DNA of 64,000 nucleotides from Barrientosiimonas humi. GTDB lineage: Bacteria; Actinomycetota; Actinomycetes; Actinomycetales; Dermatophilaceae. The notes under the pieces are model-generated. The model did no database searches. It was not told the DNA's origin and was given only the letters and a program-made list of their open reading frames with translations. The stretch covers positions 1,395,375 through 1,459,374 of the forward strand of contig NZ_VFOK01000001.1 in the NCBI RefSeq assembly GCF_006716095.1. The letters run 5' to 3'. Each line of letters begins with the position of its first letter. Position 1 is the stretch's first letter. The translations under genes were made by a program, and so were the position numbers. Of this stretch, positions 7,516 to 15,381 are shown one piece after another.

Positions 7516-8672
7516 CAGCCGCTCCCCCAGCGCCGCAGGGTCCGGCCCGAGGCCGGCGGGGCGTAGCCGGCGATGGCCGTCTCGTAGACCGCGAGGATCT
7601 CGTGCGTCACGACCGACCAGTCGAACTGCCGCGCCCGCGCGAGCCCGTCGGCGCGCAGCCGTGCGCGCCGGGTCTCGTCGCGCAGGAGCGAGATCGCTTC
7701 TGCCGCAAGGCTTTCGGGGTCCTCGTTGCGGAAGTGCGCACCGACGCGGCCGTCGTCGAGCACCCGCCGGAAGGCTCCCAGGTCGCTCGCCAGCACCGGC
7801 GCGCCGGCGCTCATCGCCTCGATGAGGATGATCCCGAAGCTCTCGCCGCCGGTGTTGGGCGCGCAGTAGACGTCGGCCGACGCGAGCAGGCGTGGCTTGT
7901 CGGCGTCGCTCACCGCGCCGAGCATCTCGCAGGCCGCCACGACCTCGCGCGGCTGGCCCGCCAGCGCCTCCTTGGCGTCGCCGGGACCGGCGACCAGCAG
8001 GCGCAGCCCGGGGATCTCGCGCAGCATGCGGGGCATCGCCCGCAGCAGCACCGGCAGCCCCTTGCGCGGCTCGTTGATGCGACCGAGGAAGGCGATCGTC
8101 GGCCGCTCGGGCGTCCCCTGCCACTCCGGACGGGGCGTCGCTCCGGCGAACCGGTCGACGAACACGCCGTTGGGGATGATCACGGCGTCGCCGCCCAGGT
8201 GCGTGGTCACGGTGCGGCGGGCGTCCTCGGAGACGGCGATGCGCGCGCTGAGCTTCTCCAGGCTCGGCTGCAGGAAGCCGCCGAGGGTGACCAGCAGGCG
8301 CGATCGCAGCTGGGAGGTGTGGAACGTGGCGACCACCGGACCCTCGACGGCGAACATCGCGAGCATGGACACGCTGGTGGTGATGGGCTCGTGCACGTGG
8401 ATGACGTCGAATCCGCCGCGCTCGATCCAGCGGCTGACCCGGGCGGCGGTGACCGGCCCGAACGTCAGGCGGGAGACCGACCCGTTGTACGGCACGGGCA
8501 CCGCCTTGCCCGCCGACGTCACGAAGTCCGGCACGGGGGTGCCGTCGTCGGCCGGCGCGAGCACGCTCACCTCGTGCCCGAGGCCGATCAGGCTCTCGGC
8601 GAGGTCCTGCACGTGCAGGTTGACCCCGCCCGGCACGTCGAAGGAGTACGGGCTGACGATCCCGATCCTCAT
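7515..8672 (-). CDS. pimA: Phosphatidylinositol alpha-mannosyltransferase PimA
   Basis: A GT4-family GT-B glycosyltransferase of 385 residues that transfers mannose from GDP-mannose to phosphatidylinositol, the first step of PIM/lipomannan synthesis at the inner face of the membrane. It opens MRIGIVSPYSFDVPGGVNLHVQDLAESL, with the Gly-Gly acceptor loop. Later come VIHVHEP, PNGVFVDRF, FLGRINEPRKGL and the nucleotide-sugar EX7E motif in GGESFGIILIEAMSAG. Start ATG 8672 overlaps the patA stop (ATGA), and its own stop overlaps the next gene, so pgsA-patA-pimA-lemA-like is one coupled operon. Confidence 0.93.
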   Translation of the reverse strand: MRIGIVSPYSFDVPGGVNLHVQDLAESLIGLGHEVSVLAPADDGTPVPDFVTSAGKAVPVPYNGSVSRLTFGPVTAARVSRWIERGGFDVIHVHEPITTSVSMLAMFAVEGPVVATFHTSQLRSRLLVTLGGFLQPSLEKLSARIAVSEDARRTVTTHLGGDAVIIPNGVFVDRFAGATPRPEWQGTPERPTIAFLGRINEPRKGLPVLLRAMPRMLREIPGLRLLVAGPGDAKEALAGQPREVVAACEMLGAVSDADKPRLLASADVYCAPNTGGESFGIILIEAMSAGAPVLASDLGAFRRVLDDGRVGAHFRNEDPESLAAEAISLLRDETRRARLRADGLARARQFDWSVVTHEILAVYETAIAGYAPPASGRTLRRWGSG

Positions 8673-9589
8673 CCGGGCCTCCGCCGCGGGAGGTCGTCGG
8701 TGAAGACCCGCTGCATCACGTGCCAGTCCTCGGTGTGCTCGCGGATGATCACCGACAGGTCGTCGACGCACCGCTGGGTCAGCGCCGCGATCTGGGCGTC
8801 CCGGGCGAGCCCCTCGGGCGGGTCGTACGGCCCGCCGAACGTGCCGACGACGTCGTACCTGCCGTCCGGGCGTCGTTCGTAGTGCACCCCGAGGCTGAAC
8901 AGCGGCGCCCCGGAGGCCACGGCCAGCGCGGCGGGCCCGGCGGCGGCACTGGCGGCGTGGCCGCAGAGGGTGACCGGGATCCCGCTGGTCGTGAGGTCGC
9001 GGTCGGCGAGCAGCGGGATGAGGGCGCCGTCGCGGGCGGCGCGCAGCAGCTGGCCGAACGCGCTCTGCCCACCGGTGAGCGGCAGGATCGTCATGCCGAG
9101 CGCCTCGCGGAAGGACAGGAACTCCTCGAACAGCTCCTCGGGCTCGAGCCGCTCGGCGACGGTCGTCACGGGGGCCAGCTGGGTGGTGGCCCAGGCTCCG
9201 AGCATGTCCCAGTTGCCGAGGTGCCCGAGGAACAGCACCCCCGGGCCGCCGGAGTCGAGCTGGGCCCGCAGCGCCTCGATGCCGGGCAGGCGCACCCGGT
9301 CGACGAGCTCGTCGATCGTCATGTCGGGCAACCGGAAGGCCTCGCACCAGTACCTCATGTACGACCGCAGCCCGGCGAGCACCAGCGCGTCCAGCTCCGC
9401 GGGCCCCAGCTCGGGGCGGACCCGTGCGTAGTTGGCCCGCAACCGGTCCACGCCCTTGCCGCCGCGCCGGTGCATGACGCGGGCGATCCCGTCGAAGGCG
9501 GCGTACGCAGCCCGCTCGGGCATCCGGCGTACGGCCGCCCAGCCCAGGCGATAGGCAGCCAGCGTCGCCCGGTCGGCGAAGCGGCTCAT
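8669..9589 (-). CDS. patA: Phosphatidylinositol mannoside acyltransferase PatA
   Basis: A 306-residue LpxL/HtrB-like acyltransferase that, in mycobacteria and relatives, palmitoylates the 6-position of the mannose PimA adds. The catalytic HX4D motif is visible as GHLGNWDMLG near residue 120. LADRDLTTSGIPVTLCG near 195 holds the second conserved acidic region. A hydrophobic stretch AAAGPAALAVASGAPLF follows. Its ATG at 9589 overlaps the pgsA stop, and its stop overlaps the pimA start, both as ATGA. The position between pgsA and pimA matches the mycobacterial locus exactly. Confidence 0.9.
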   Translation of the reverse strand: MSRFADRATLAAYRLGWAAVRRMPERAAYAAFDGIARVMHRRGGKGVDRLRANYARVRPELGPAELDALVLAGLRSYMRYWCEAFRLPDMTIDELVDRVRLPGIEALRAQLDSGGPGVLFLGHLGNWDMLGAWATTQLAPVTTVAERLEPEELFEEFLSFREALGMTILPLTGGQSAFGQLLRAARDGALIPLLADRDLTTSGIPVTLCGHAASAAAGPAALAVASGAPLFSLGVHYERRPDGRYDVVGTFGGPYDPPEGLARDAQIAALTQRCVDDLSVIIREHTEDWHVMQRVFTDDLPRRRPG

Positions 9590-10212
9590 GACTCCGGGGT
9601 GGCGGCCGGGCCGAGCGCCTGCCGGCGGACGGTCAGGATGCGCTGCAGCACGGTGACGAGGCTGGCGACGGCGAGCAGCGCGAGCACGACGGTCAGCACG
9701 ACCTCGGGCAGCCCCAGGCCCACCAGCCCGGTGGTGACGAGCACGGCGACCAGCCGGTCGGCGCGCTCGGCGATGCCGACGTTGGCGGTCATGCCGAGGC
9801 CCTCGGCGCGCGCCTTGGCGTAGCTCACGACGCTGCCGAGGATGAGGCAGGCCAGGGCCAGGGCGGCCATCAGCGTGTTGGCGCCGTCGCCGGCGTAGTA
9901 CATGACCAGCGCGCCGAAGATCGCGGCGTCGCCGACCCGGTCGAGGGTGGAGTCGAGATAGGCACCCCACTTGCTGGAGCGCCCCGACATGCGCGCCATG
10001 ACCCCGTCGATCGTGTCGGAGAAGACGAAGAGCGTGATGATCAGCGTCCCGAGGAAGAACTCGCCGCGGGGGTAGAAGGCCAGCGCCCCGAGGCTCACGC
10101 CGAGGGTGCCGACCAGGGTGACGACGTCCGGACTGATGCCGAGACGCAGGAAGAGCCGGGCCAGCGGGGTGAACAGCTTGGTGAACAGCGCCCGCGCGAA
10201 TCGGTTCAGCAT
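9586..10212 (-). CDS. pgsA: Phosphatidylinositol phosphate synthase (CDP-alcohol phosphatidyltransferase)
   Basis: A 208-residue integral membrane enzyme with about six helices. The CDP-alcohol phosphotransferase signature D-x2-DG-x2-AR-x8-G-x3-D-x3-D is complete in SDTIDGVMARMSGRSS followed by KWGAYLDSTLDR. In actinobacteria with this gene order it makes phosphatidylinositol phosphate from CDP-diacylglycerol and inositol 1-phosphate, feeding PimA. It lies 28 bp downstream of the HIT gene and overlaps patA. Confidence 0.92.
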   Translation of the reverse strand: MLNRFARALFTKLFTPLARLFLRLGISPDVVTLVGTLGVSLGALAFYPRGEFFLGTLIITLFVFSDTIDGVMARMSGRSSKWGAYLDSTLDRVGDAAIFGALVMYYAGDGANTLMAALALACLILGSVVSYAKARAEGLGMTANVGIAERADRLVAVLVTTGLVGLGLPEVVLTVVLALLAVASLVTVLQRILTVRRQALGPAATPES

Positions 10213-10240
10213 GGTGCGCTCAGCGTACTGACCGCGCAGC

Positions 10241-10783
10241 TCAGGACGGCCACGCCTCGACCAGGGCCTGTCGCGTGTCTTCCAGCAGCACTGGCAGGGC
10301 CTTGGTCTGGCCGACGATCGGGAGGAAGTTGGAGTCGCCTCCCCAGCGCGGCACGACGTGCTGGTGCAGGTGCGCGGCCACCCCGGCTCCGGCGATCTCG
10401 CCCTGGTTCATCCCGAGGTTGAACCCCATCGGCGCCGACGCGCGCTGCAGCGCGCGCACGGTCGCCTTGGTGAGCGCGGTGAACTCCAGCGTCTCCTCGT
10501 CGGTGAGCCCGACGTACGCCGGTTCGTGGCGGTAGGGACAGATCAGCGCGTGCCCGGGGTTGTAGGGGAACAGGTTGAGCACGACGTAGCAGGTCTCGCC
10601 GCGGTGGACGATGAGTCCGTCGGCGTCGGACTTGTGCGGCGCGGCGCAGAACGGGCAGCCTTCCCCCGGCTCGTCGGCCGGCTTCTCCCCCTGGATGTAC
10701 GCCATCCGGTGCGGGGTCCACAGCCGCTGGAAGCCGTCCGGCACCCGCGCGAAGTCGGTCTCGGGCTCGGTGGCGTCGGTCAC
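10241..10783 (-). CDS. HIT-family protein, Ap4A phosphorylase-like
   Basis: About 180 residues from a GTG at 10783 (VTDATEPETDFARVPDGFQRLW). It contains a zinc-binding CPFCAAPHK segment and the histidine triad HLHQHVVPRWGGDSNF near residue 145. The mycobacterial protein in the same position (next to pgsA) is a diadenosine tetraphosphate phosphorylase, and the conserved HQHVVPRW context supports the same activity. Alternative GTG starts lie a few codons upstream. In mycobacteria thrS is directly upstream, but here thrS is about 4.6 kb away. Confidence 0.88.
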   Translation of the reverse strand: MTDATEPETDFARVPDGFQRLWTPHRMAYIQGEKPADEPGEGCPFCAAPHKSDADGLIVHRGETCYVVLNLFPYNPGHALICPYRHEPAYVGLTDEETLEFTALTKATVRALQRASAPMGFNLGMNQGEIAGAGVAAHLHQHVVPRWGGDSNFLPIVGQTKALPVLLEDTRQALVEAWPS

Positions 10784-10870
10784 GGGCACGATCCTAGGCG
10801 GAGCCGGAATCGAGTCCGGACCCGCGATGTTGTCGCGATGGACGCCTGTCCCCAGACGAGAGGAACACCG

Positions 10871-11308
10871 ATGCCCCTTCACGGAGAGCTCGCCGAGGAG
10901 AAGACCCCCTGGGTCGCCGAGCAGCTGGCCGCCATCGACGCCGCCGGGACCACCGAGGTCGCCGACGTGCAGGGCATGAGCGTGGCCGTGTTCACGATCC
11001 GCGGCCGCAAGTCGGGCAAGCTGCGCCGCGTGCCGCTGATGCGGGTCGAGCACGACGGGGCGTACGCCCTCGTCGCCTCCAAGGGCGGCGCGCCCGAGCA
11101 CCCGACCTGGTACCTCAACGTGACGGCTCACCCTGAGGTCGAGGTGCAGGACGGCACGCAGCGGTTCGACGGGGTCGTGCGTGAGCTCAGCGGCGACGAG
11201 CGCGAGCAGTGGTGGGAGCGCGCGGTCGCGGCCTACCCGCCCTACGCGGAGTACCAGACGAAGACCGACCGGCAGATCCCCGTGCTGGTGGTGGAGCGCA
11301 CCGCCTGA
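10871..11308 (+). CDS. Nitroreductase/deazaflavin (F420)-dependent oxidoreductase, DUF385-like
   Basis: A 145-residue single-domain split-beta-barrel protein from ATG 10871, preceded by a purine-rich GAGAGGAA. Conserved family segments are FTIRGRKSGKLRRVPLMRVEHDGAYALVASKGGAPEHPTWYLNV, with the cofactor phosphate-binding Arg/Lys near GRKSG, and the TDRQIPVLVVERT end, all typical of Ddn-like deazaflavin-dependent reductases. Substrate unknown. It is divergent from the HIT gene and lies in the block that separates thrS from the PIM operon. Confidence 0.88.
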   Translation: MPLHGELAEEKTPWVAEQLAAIDAAGTTEVADVQGMSVAVFTIRGRKSGKLRRVPLMRVEHDGAYALVASKGGAPEHPTWYLNVTAHPEVEVQDGTQRFDGVVRELSGDEREQWWERAVAAYPPYAEYQTKTDRQIPVLVVERTA

Positions 11309-11567
11309 GCGGGGCGACGCCGCCGGTCACTCCGGCCGCGGTCATCCGTGAGGGCGGCGAGCTGGTCGAGAACGACGGCGAGCGGCTGCCCGTGATGTGG
11401 CGGGATCTCCGGCGCGACGCCGGGGATCGCGACGCCGGGGATCCCGCCGAGCGGGGCGCTGGCGACGGTGGCGAGGCCGGCGGACTCCCTGGTGCTGTGC
11501 GAACCGTGCTTGCGCTCTATCCGGAAGCCGTCCTGCCGCTGCTGCGCGGCGCCGCCCGGGCGCACGG

Positions 11568-13937
11568 TCAGAAGGGTGGCGGGTCGTGGTCGGGGTAGGT
11601 GATGAGGGTGTGGCCGGCGAGGTTGGTCCAGGTCATGACGCCGTCGGGGCTGATGGTCACGGTCCAGGCGCCGGAGTGCTTGGCGAGGTGGTGGCTGCGG
11701 CACAGGCGCGCGAGGTTGGTCGGGGTGGTCTTGCCGTGGCGCGGCCGGCCGTAGGGGTCGACGTGGTCGTTGTCGGCGTACTCGGCCGGGCGGGTGCAGC
11801 CGGGGAAGCGGCAGGTTCGGTCGCGGAGGCCGACGAAGGCGGCGATGCCTGCGGTGGGCCGGTAGGCGTGGGTGGTGTGCTCGCGCAGGGTGCCGGTGGT
11901 CTCGGACAGCAGGGCCCGGCCGGCGGTGTGGCCGACGGCGTCGAGCAGGCCGGGGACCAGGTCGGCCGGGATGACGCCGACGCCGTCGACGGTGATGTCT
12001 CCGGGGTGGCCGGGTGCCCAGGGGTGTCCCGGCCCGCCGCGAGGGTTGCCGGCGGTGTCACCACTGCTGTCGTCCGCGGCGCCGTCCAGGGCGGGGCGGC
12101 CGGGGCGTAGCAGGTGGTTGAGCAGGCTCAGGTTGTCGATGGTGCCGGTGACGGCTTCGAGCCAGGGGTCGGGCCGCACCCGCCGCCCGGGCGGCACCCA
12201 CGGCGGCAGGGCGTCGCTGCTGTCCAGCGCGCCGGACCCGTCGGCCTCGCTCGACCCGTTGCCTACGTGGGCTGCACCGGTCGCGACCGTGGCAGCCTGG
12301 GCATCGCGGGCAGCCTGGAGCAGGGGTCCGAGGTCGGCGGGTGTGCCGTCGGGCCCCGCGGGCCAGTCCGGCGGGATCTCGATCACGAGGGGTTCGTCCT
12401 CGGGCGCCACGATGTCGTCCTCGTGCGGCGCCTCGAGGTCGTGATCGGGCGGCCGAGTCTCGAGGTCGCAACAAGTCGGCCGAGCCTCGAAGGGTTCGAG
12501 GTGCCCCGCCCTGTCCTCGTCCTGATCGCGACGTTCGGGGTCAGGGTGGTCCGGGGGCGGAGGGTGGTGCTCGAGCCAGGTGGTGAAGCTGTCGGGGTCG
12601 ATGATGACTTCTTGCGTGGGTCGCAGCGCCAGGCTCATGCCGGTGGCTTGCATGGCCGGGCCGAGGTCTTCCCAGGCGCGTAGCGCGGCGTGGTCCTCAG
12701 GGGCGCGGACCGGGATCAGGAAGGTGCAGTCGGCCTGCACCTGGGCGTTGGCCAGCAGCAGGTCGCTCAGGGCCTGGGTGCGGCACTGCGCCAGGCTCGG
12801 CGCCTGCCGCTGCGCCCCCTCACGGGCCTGATGGGCGGCCTGGTCGACCACCCCGACCGGCTGCTCCTCACCCGGCTGCTCCTCGCGGGGCTGCTCCTCA
12901 CCCGGCCGCTCTTCGCGGGGCTGCGCCTGGCCCAGCTGCTCCTGGTCGAGGCGTTCCGTGCCGGCCTGGTCCGGCACGGCCCGGGCGAGCTGGCGCTCTT
13001 CCTCGGGGGTGCCGTCGGCGGGCTGCTGCTGGTGTTGGGTGCGGTAGGCCCAGGCGAGCTTTTCGATCGCGGTCTTGATCTGCGCGGCTTGTTCGGTGCG
13101 CAGGGTGGCTTTGAGGTCGGTGGTGCCACGGACCTTGCCGGGGGCGAACCAGACGCCTTCGGCCTGCCGGATCCGCCGTTCCCGGGACCGGGCGGTGACA
13201 CCGGCGTCGATCTCGGCGACCGCAGCGGCGGCGCGTTTGCGGGTGGTGGTCGCGGTCCAGGACCCGATCCCACCGCGGGCACCGGTCAGCATCGCGTGCT
13301 CCAGCTGGGCCCCGGCCCAGGCCTGGTCGGGCTCGGCCACATCGATCAGCGCATCGGTGACCGCGGCCACGCGGGCCCGGTCGATGGTGCCGTCGGCGAG
13401 CTCGTCGACCAGGACCGGTGTCAGGCACACCGCATCCACGGCCTCGCGCATCCGTCGTGCCGCGGTGCGCGGCCCCCACTGCAGCAGCGCAGCGACGTCG
13501 CTGACCGCGCGGTCTGTCAGGTCACCCAGCCGCCCCCGAGCGGCCCGGTGCCCCGCCGCGGGGCGCCCGTCGCCCAGCGGCAGCATCGCGCCCAGCCGGC
13601 CCTGCTCTTGGAGCGCCTCGACATCCGCGCCCGCCGCGACGTCACCGCCGGGGTCCGTGCTGCCGGTGGTGACGCCACCGTCGGTGTGCGGGTCGTAGTG
13701 GGTGATGGTGCCGGCGTGCTGGGCCAGGCGGTGGGTCTGGATCGCTTCGGTCAGGTCGATCAGCGTCTGGGTGTCGCGGATCTGGGCCAGGACCTCCCCC
13801 GGCCCGGGGGCGGGTTCGGTGCTGTTGCGGATCTGGGCGTAGGCCGCTTCCAGGGCGTCGCGTGCGGTGGCCAGGTGGGCAGCGACCGGCCCGTTGCCGG
13901 GGTGCCCGGCGTGGGTGGCGGGGTGTGCGCTGCTCAT
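11568..13937 (-). CDS. DUF222-containing HNH endonuclease (13E12-like)
   Basis: A 789-residue protein from ATG 13937 (MSSAHPATHAGHPGNGPVAAHL). The N-terminal ~450 residues carry the DUF222 region (ALEAAYAQIRNS, VAALLQWGPRTAARRMREAV, LADGTIDRARVAAVTDAL). A low-complexity GEEQPREEQPGEEQP stretch separates it from the rest. The C-terminus is a complete HNH nuclease: RDRTCRFPGCTRPAEYADNDHVDPYGRPR, then NLARLCRSHHLAKH. These genes form large actinobacterial families (mycobacterial 13E12 repeats), are often scattered in variable regions and are sometimes SOS-controlled. A predicted SOS box lies 8 bp upstream. DNA target unknown. Confidence 0.88.
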   Translation of the reverse strand: MSSAHPATHAGHPGNGPVAAHLATARDALEAAYAQIRNSTEPAPGPGEVLAQIRDTQTLIDLTEAIQTHRLAQHAGTITHYDPHTDGGVTTGSTDPGGDVAAGADVEALQEQGRLGAMLPLGDGRPAAGHRAARGRLGDLTDRAVSDVAALLQWGPRTAARRMREAVDAVCLTPVLVDELADGTIDRARVAAVTDALIDVAEPDQAWAGAQLEHAMLTGARGGIGSWTATTTRKRAAAAVAEIDAGVTARSRERRIRQAEGVWFAPGKVRGTTDLKATLRTEQAAQIKTAIEKLAWAYRTQHQQQPADGTPEEERQLARAVPDQAGTERLDQEQLGQAQPREERPGEEQPREEQPGEEQPVGVVDQAAHQAREGAQRQAPSLAQCRTQALSDLLLANAQVQADCTFLIPVRAPEDHAALRAWEDLGPAMQATGMSLALRPTQEVIIDPDSFTTWLEHHPPPPDHPDPERRDQDEDRAGHLEPFEARPTCCDLETRPPDHDLEAPHEDDIVAPEDEPLVIEIPPDWPAGPDGTPADLGPLLQAARDAQAATVATGAAHVGNGSSEADGSGALDSSDALPPWVPPGRRVRPDPWLEAVTGTIDNLSLLNHLLRPGRPALDGAADDSSGDTAGNPRGGPGHPWAPGHPGDITVDGVGVIPADLVPGLLDAVGHTAGRALLSETTGTLREHTTHAYRPTAGIAAFVGLRDRTCRFPGCTRPAEYADNDHVDPYGRPRHGKTTPTNLARLCRSHHLAKHSGAWTVTISPDGVMTWTNLAGHTLITYPDHDPPPF

Positions 13938-13944
13938 GCCCCTA

Positions 13945-13960
13945 TCGTACACGTGTTCGA
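13945..13960. promoter_or_regulatory. Predicted LexA/SOS box upstream of the HNH endonuclease gene
   Basis: The 16 bases TCGTACACGTGTTCGA differ at one position from the mycobacterial-type SOS consensus TCGAAC-N4-GTTCGA. They end 8 bp upstream of the ATG at 13937, so LexA bound here would block expression. The right half is part of GTTCGAAC (13955-13962), and a second GTTCGAAC lies exactly 20 bp further out (13975-13982), two helical turns away on the same face. SOS control of 13E12-family genes is established in M. tuberculosis; here it is a prediction. Confidence 0.6.
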
Positions 13961-14166
13961 ACAGTGTGCAAGCGGTTCGAACGGATGAATTTTGCTGCGG
14001 GACAAGGCTTTTCGCTGCTCAGGGTCGTTCTGTGGGGCAGGTGCAATCGCGGCCGGGCGACCAGGCCGTGGCGTCGGTGTGTCGACGTGGCCCAGGTCTA
14101 GCAGCAGGCACCGACAACGACCTGTCGGCAGCGTCGAGAGGGTCTCGATACGCGCTCCTTCGTCGC

Positions 14167-14250
14167 GCTACTCGACCAGCGTGGACGTGCCACTCGACCA
14201 GCGTGGGTGCTACTCGACCAGCATGGACGTGCTACTCGACCAGCGTGGGA
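14167..14250. repeat. Tandem CTCGACCAGCGTGG repeat (two 42-bp units)
   Basis: Four copies of a 20-22 bp unit, GCTACTCGACCAGCGTGG plus 2-4 bases, make two near-identical 42-bp units (14167-14208 and 14209-14250, three mismatches). The sequence just before (14140-14166) reads GGTCTCGATACGCGCTCCTT and then CGTCGC, the start of an intergenic repeat seen widely in actinobacterial genomes. The 316-bp gap between the HNH and GNAT genes holds this and the SOS box and no gene. Confidence 0.8.
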
Positions 14251-14253
14251 GCG

Positions 14254-14754
14254 CTACGGACGTGGCGGGACGCGCAGCTCCATCAGCCGCTCACCGGGCG
14301 CGGTGAAGCCGACCCGCTCGTACAGCGTCCGAGCCTTCGGCTCCGCGTTGAGCTGGAAGCGCTCGACGCCCTGCGCCACTCCCCACTCGACCGCGTCGCG
14401 CAGCATCCGCTCGGCGATACCTCTCCCCCGGTGCGTCGGGCGCACGAACACCAGCGCCACGTGCATCCAGGCCGTCGTGGGGCGCCGCAGCGACGGCAGC
14501 TTGCGCACCATCGCGGTCTGCACCAGGCCGACCGGGTTGCCGTCGGACTCCTCGGCCAGCCACGTCGGCCGGCGGTCGACGTCGAGGAGCCAGGCGTCGG
14601 CGTACTCGGTGAGGAAGCCGGGCCGGGCGTCGGCGCCGTCCTCGCGGTCCATGGCCAGGACGAGGGCTGCGACGCCCAGCGCGTCGTCTCGCTCGGCCTG
14701 CCGCACCTGAATCGGGTCCACGGCGGCAGTGAAGCACAGCCGCCGTGGACCCAT
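14254..14754 (-). CDS. GNAT family N-acetyltransferase
   Basis: Up to 166 residues. The GNAT core is clear: HVALVFVRPTHRGRGIAERMLRDAVEWG carries the acetyl-CoA-binding R/Q-x2-G-x-G/A loop, followed by VERFQLNAEPKARTLYERVGFTAPGERLMEL. A GTG at 14721 (VDPIQVRQAERDD) starts at a more typical family N-terminus than the ATG at 14754. It lies 20 bp after the DoxX gene in the same direction. Substrate unknown. Confidence 0.87.
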   Translation of the reverse strand: MGPRRLCFTAAVDPIQVRQAERDDALGVAALVLAMDREDGADARPGFLTEYADAWLLDVDRRPTWLAEESDGNPVGLVQTAMVRKLPSLRRPTTAWMHVALVFVRPTHRGRGIAERMLRDAVEWGVAQGVERFQLNAEPKARTLYERVGFTAPGERLMELRVPPRP

Positions 14755-14774
14755 CGATGGTCAGTCGTACGAGA

Positions 14775-15227
14775 TCAGGCGGCGGCCGTTGCCGGCTGGC
14801 TCACCCGGGAGCGCCCGAGGACGACCTGGTCGACGCTGAAGCGCCCCGCCCCGGTCGCAGCGAGCAGGAGGCCCAGCGCGCCGATGACGGCGACGAGCTC
14901 CCAGCCGCCGTCGGTCACGAACACGCCGGCCTCGCGGTGGGCGAACCAGAAGGCGCCGAACATGTTGATCGCCACGAGCACCCCGACCAGCGGCATCAGG
15001 GCGCCGACGATCAGCAGGATGCCCCCGCCGAACTCGACCAGCGCGGCGAACCACGCGGCCGCCTGGGGCACCGGGATGCCCATCTGGCCGAATCCGTCTG
15101 CGGTTGCGGCGATTCCGTTGTCGAACAGTTTCTGCGCCCCGTGGGCCACGAGCACTACTCCCAGGATGACCCGGGCGATCAGCAGGGCGGTATCGGTGAG
15201 AACGGGCGGCTGCGACAGTCGCTTCAT
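14775..15227 (-). CDS. DoxX family membrane protein
   Basis: A 150-residue protein with four hydrophobic helices. The family pattern is plain: ARVILGVVLVAHGAQKLFDN, then FGQMGIPVPQAAAWFAALVEFGGGILLIVGALMPLVG, AINMFGAFWFAHREAGVF and GWELVAVIGALGLLLAATGAGRFSVD. DoxX/DoxD-like proteins are small inner-membrane redox-associated proteins of uncertain role. It is probably co-transcribed with the downstream GNAT gene. Confidence 0.9.
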   Translation of the reverse strand: MKRLSQPPVLTDTALLIARVILGVVLVAHGAQKLFDNGIAATADGFGQMGIPVPQAAAWFAALVEFGGGILLIVGALMPLVGVLVAINMFGAFWFAHREAGVFVTDGGWELVAVIGALGLLLAATGAGRFSVDQVVLGRSRVSQPATAAA

Positions 15228-15381
15228 GCGGCCAGAGCGTAAGCGAATCGACGCTTATCAAACACCTTCAGCCTGTGTATGAAAGTTCACGCGCGACAAG
15301 GGAACTCGCGCCCTGACAGCGAGTCTCTCGACAGGCTGTGACGCACCTGTGACTTCACGCGGACCGCCACGAACGAGCCGG

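Noticed and set aside
11397-11460. Short tandem GCGACGCCGGGGATC units downstream of the HNH gene and possible small frames there.
   Set aside because: Two units only, and the frames across 11309-11567 have no protein-like features. The gap appears non-coding.
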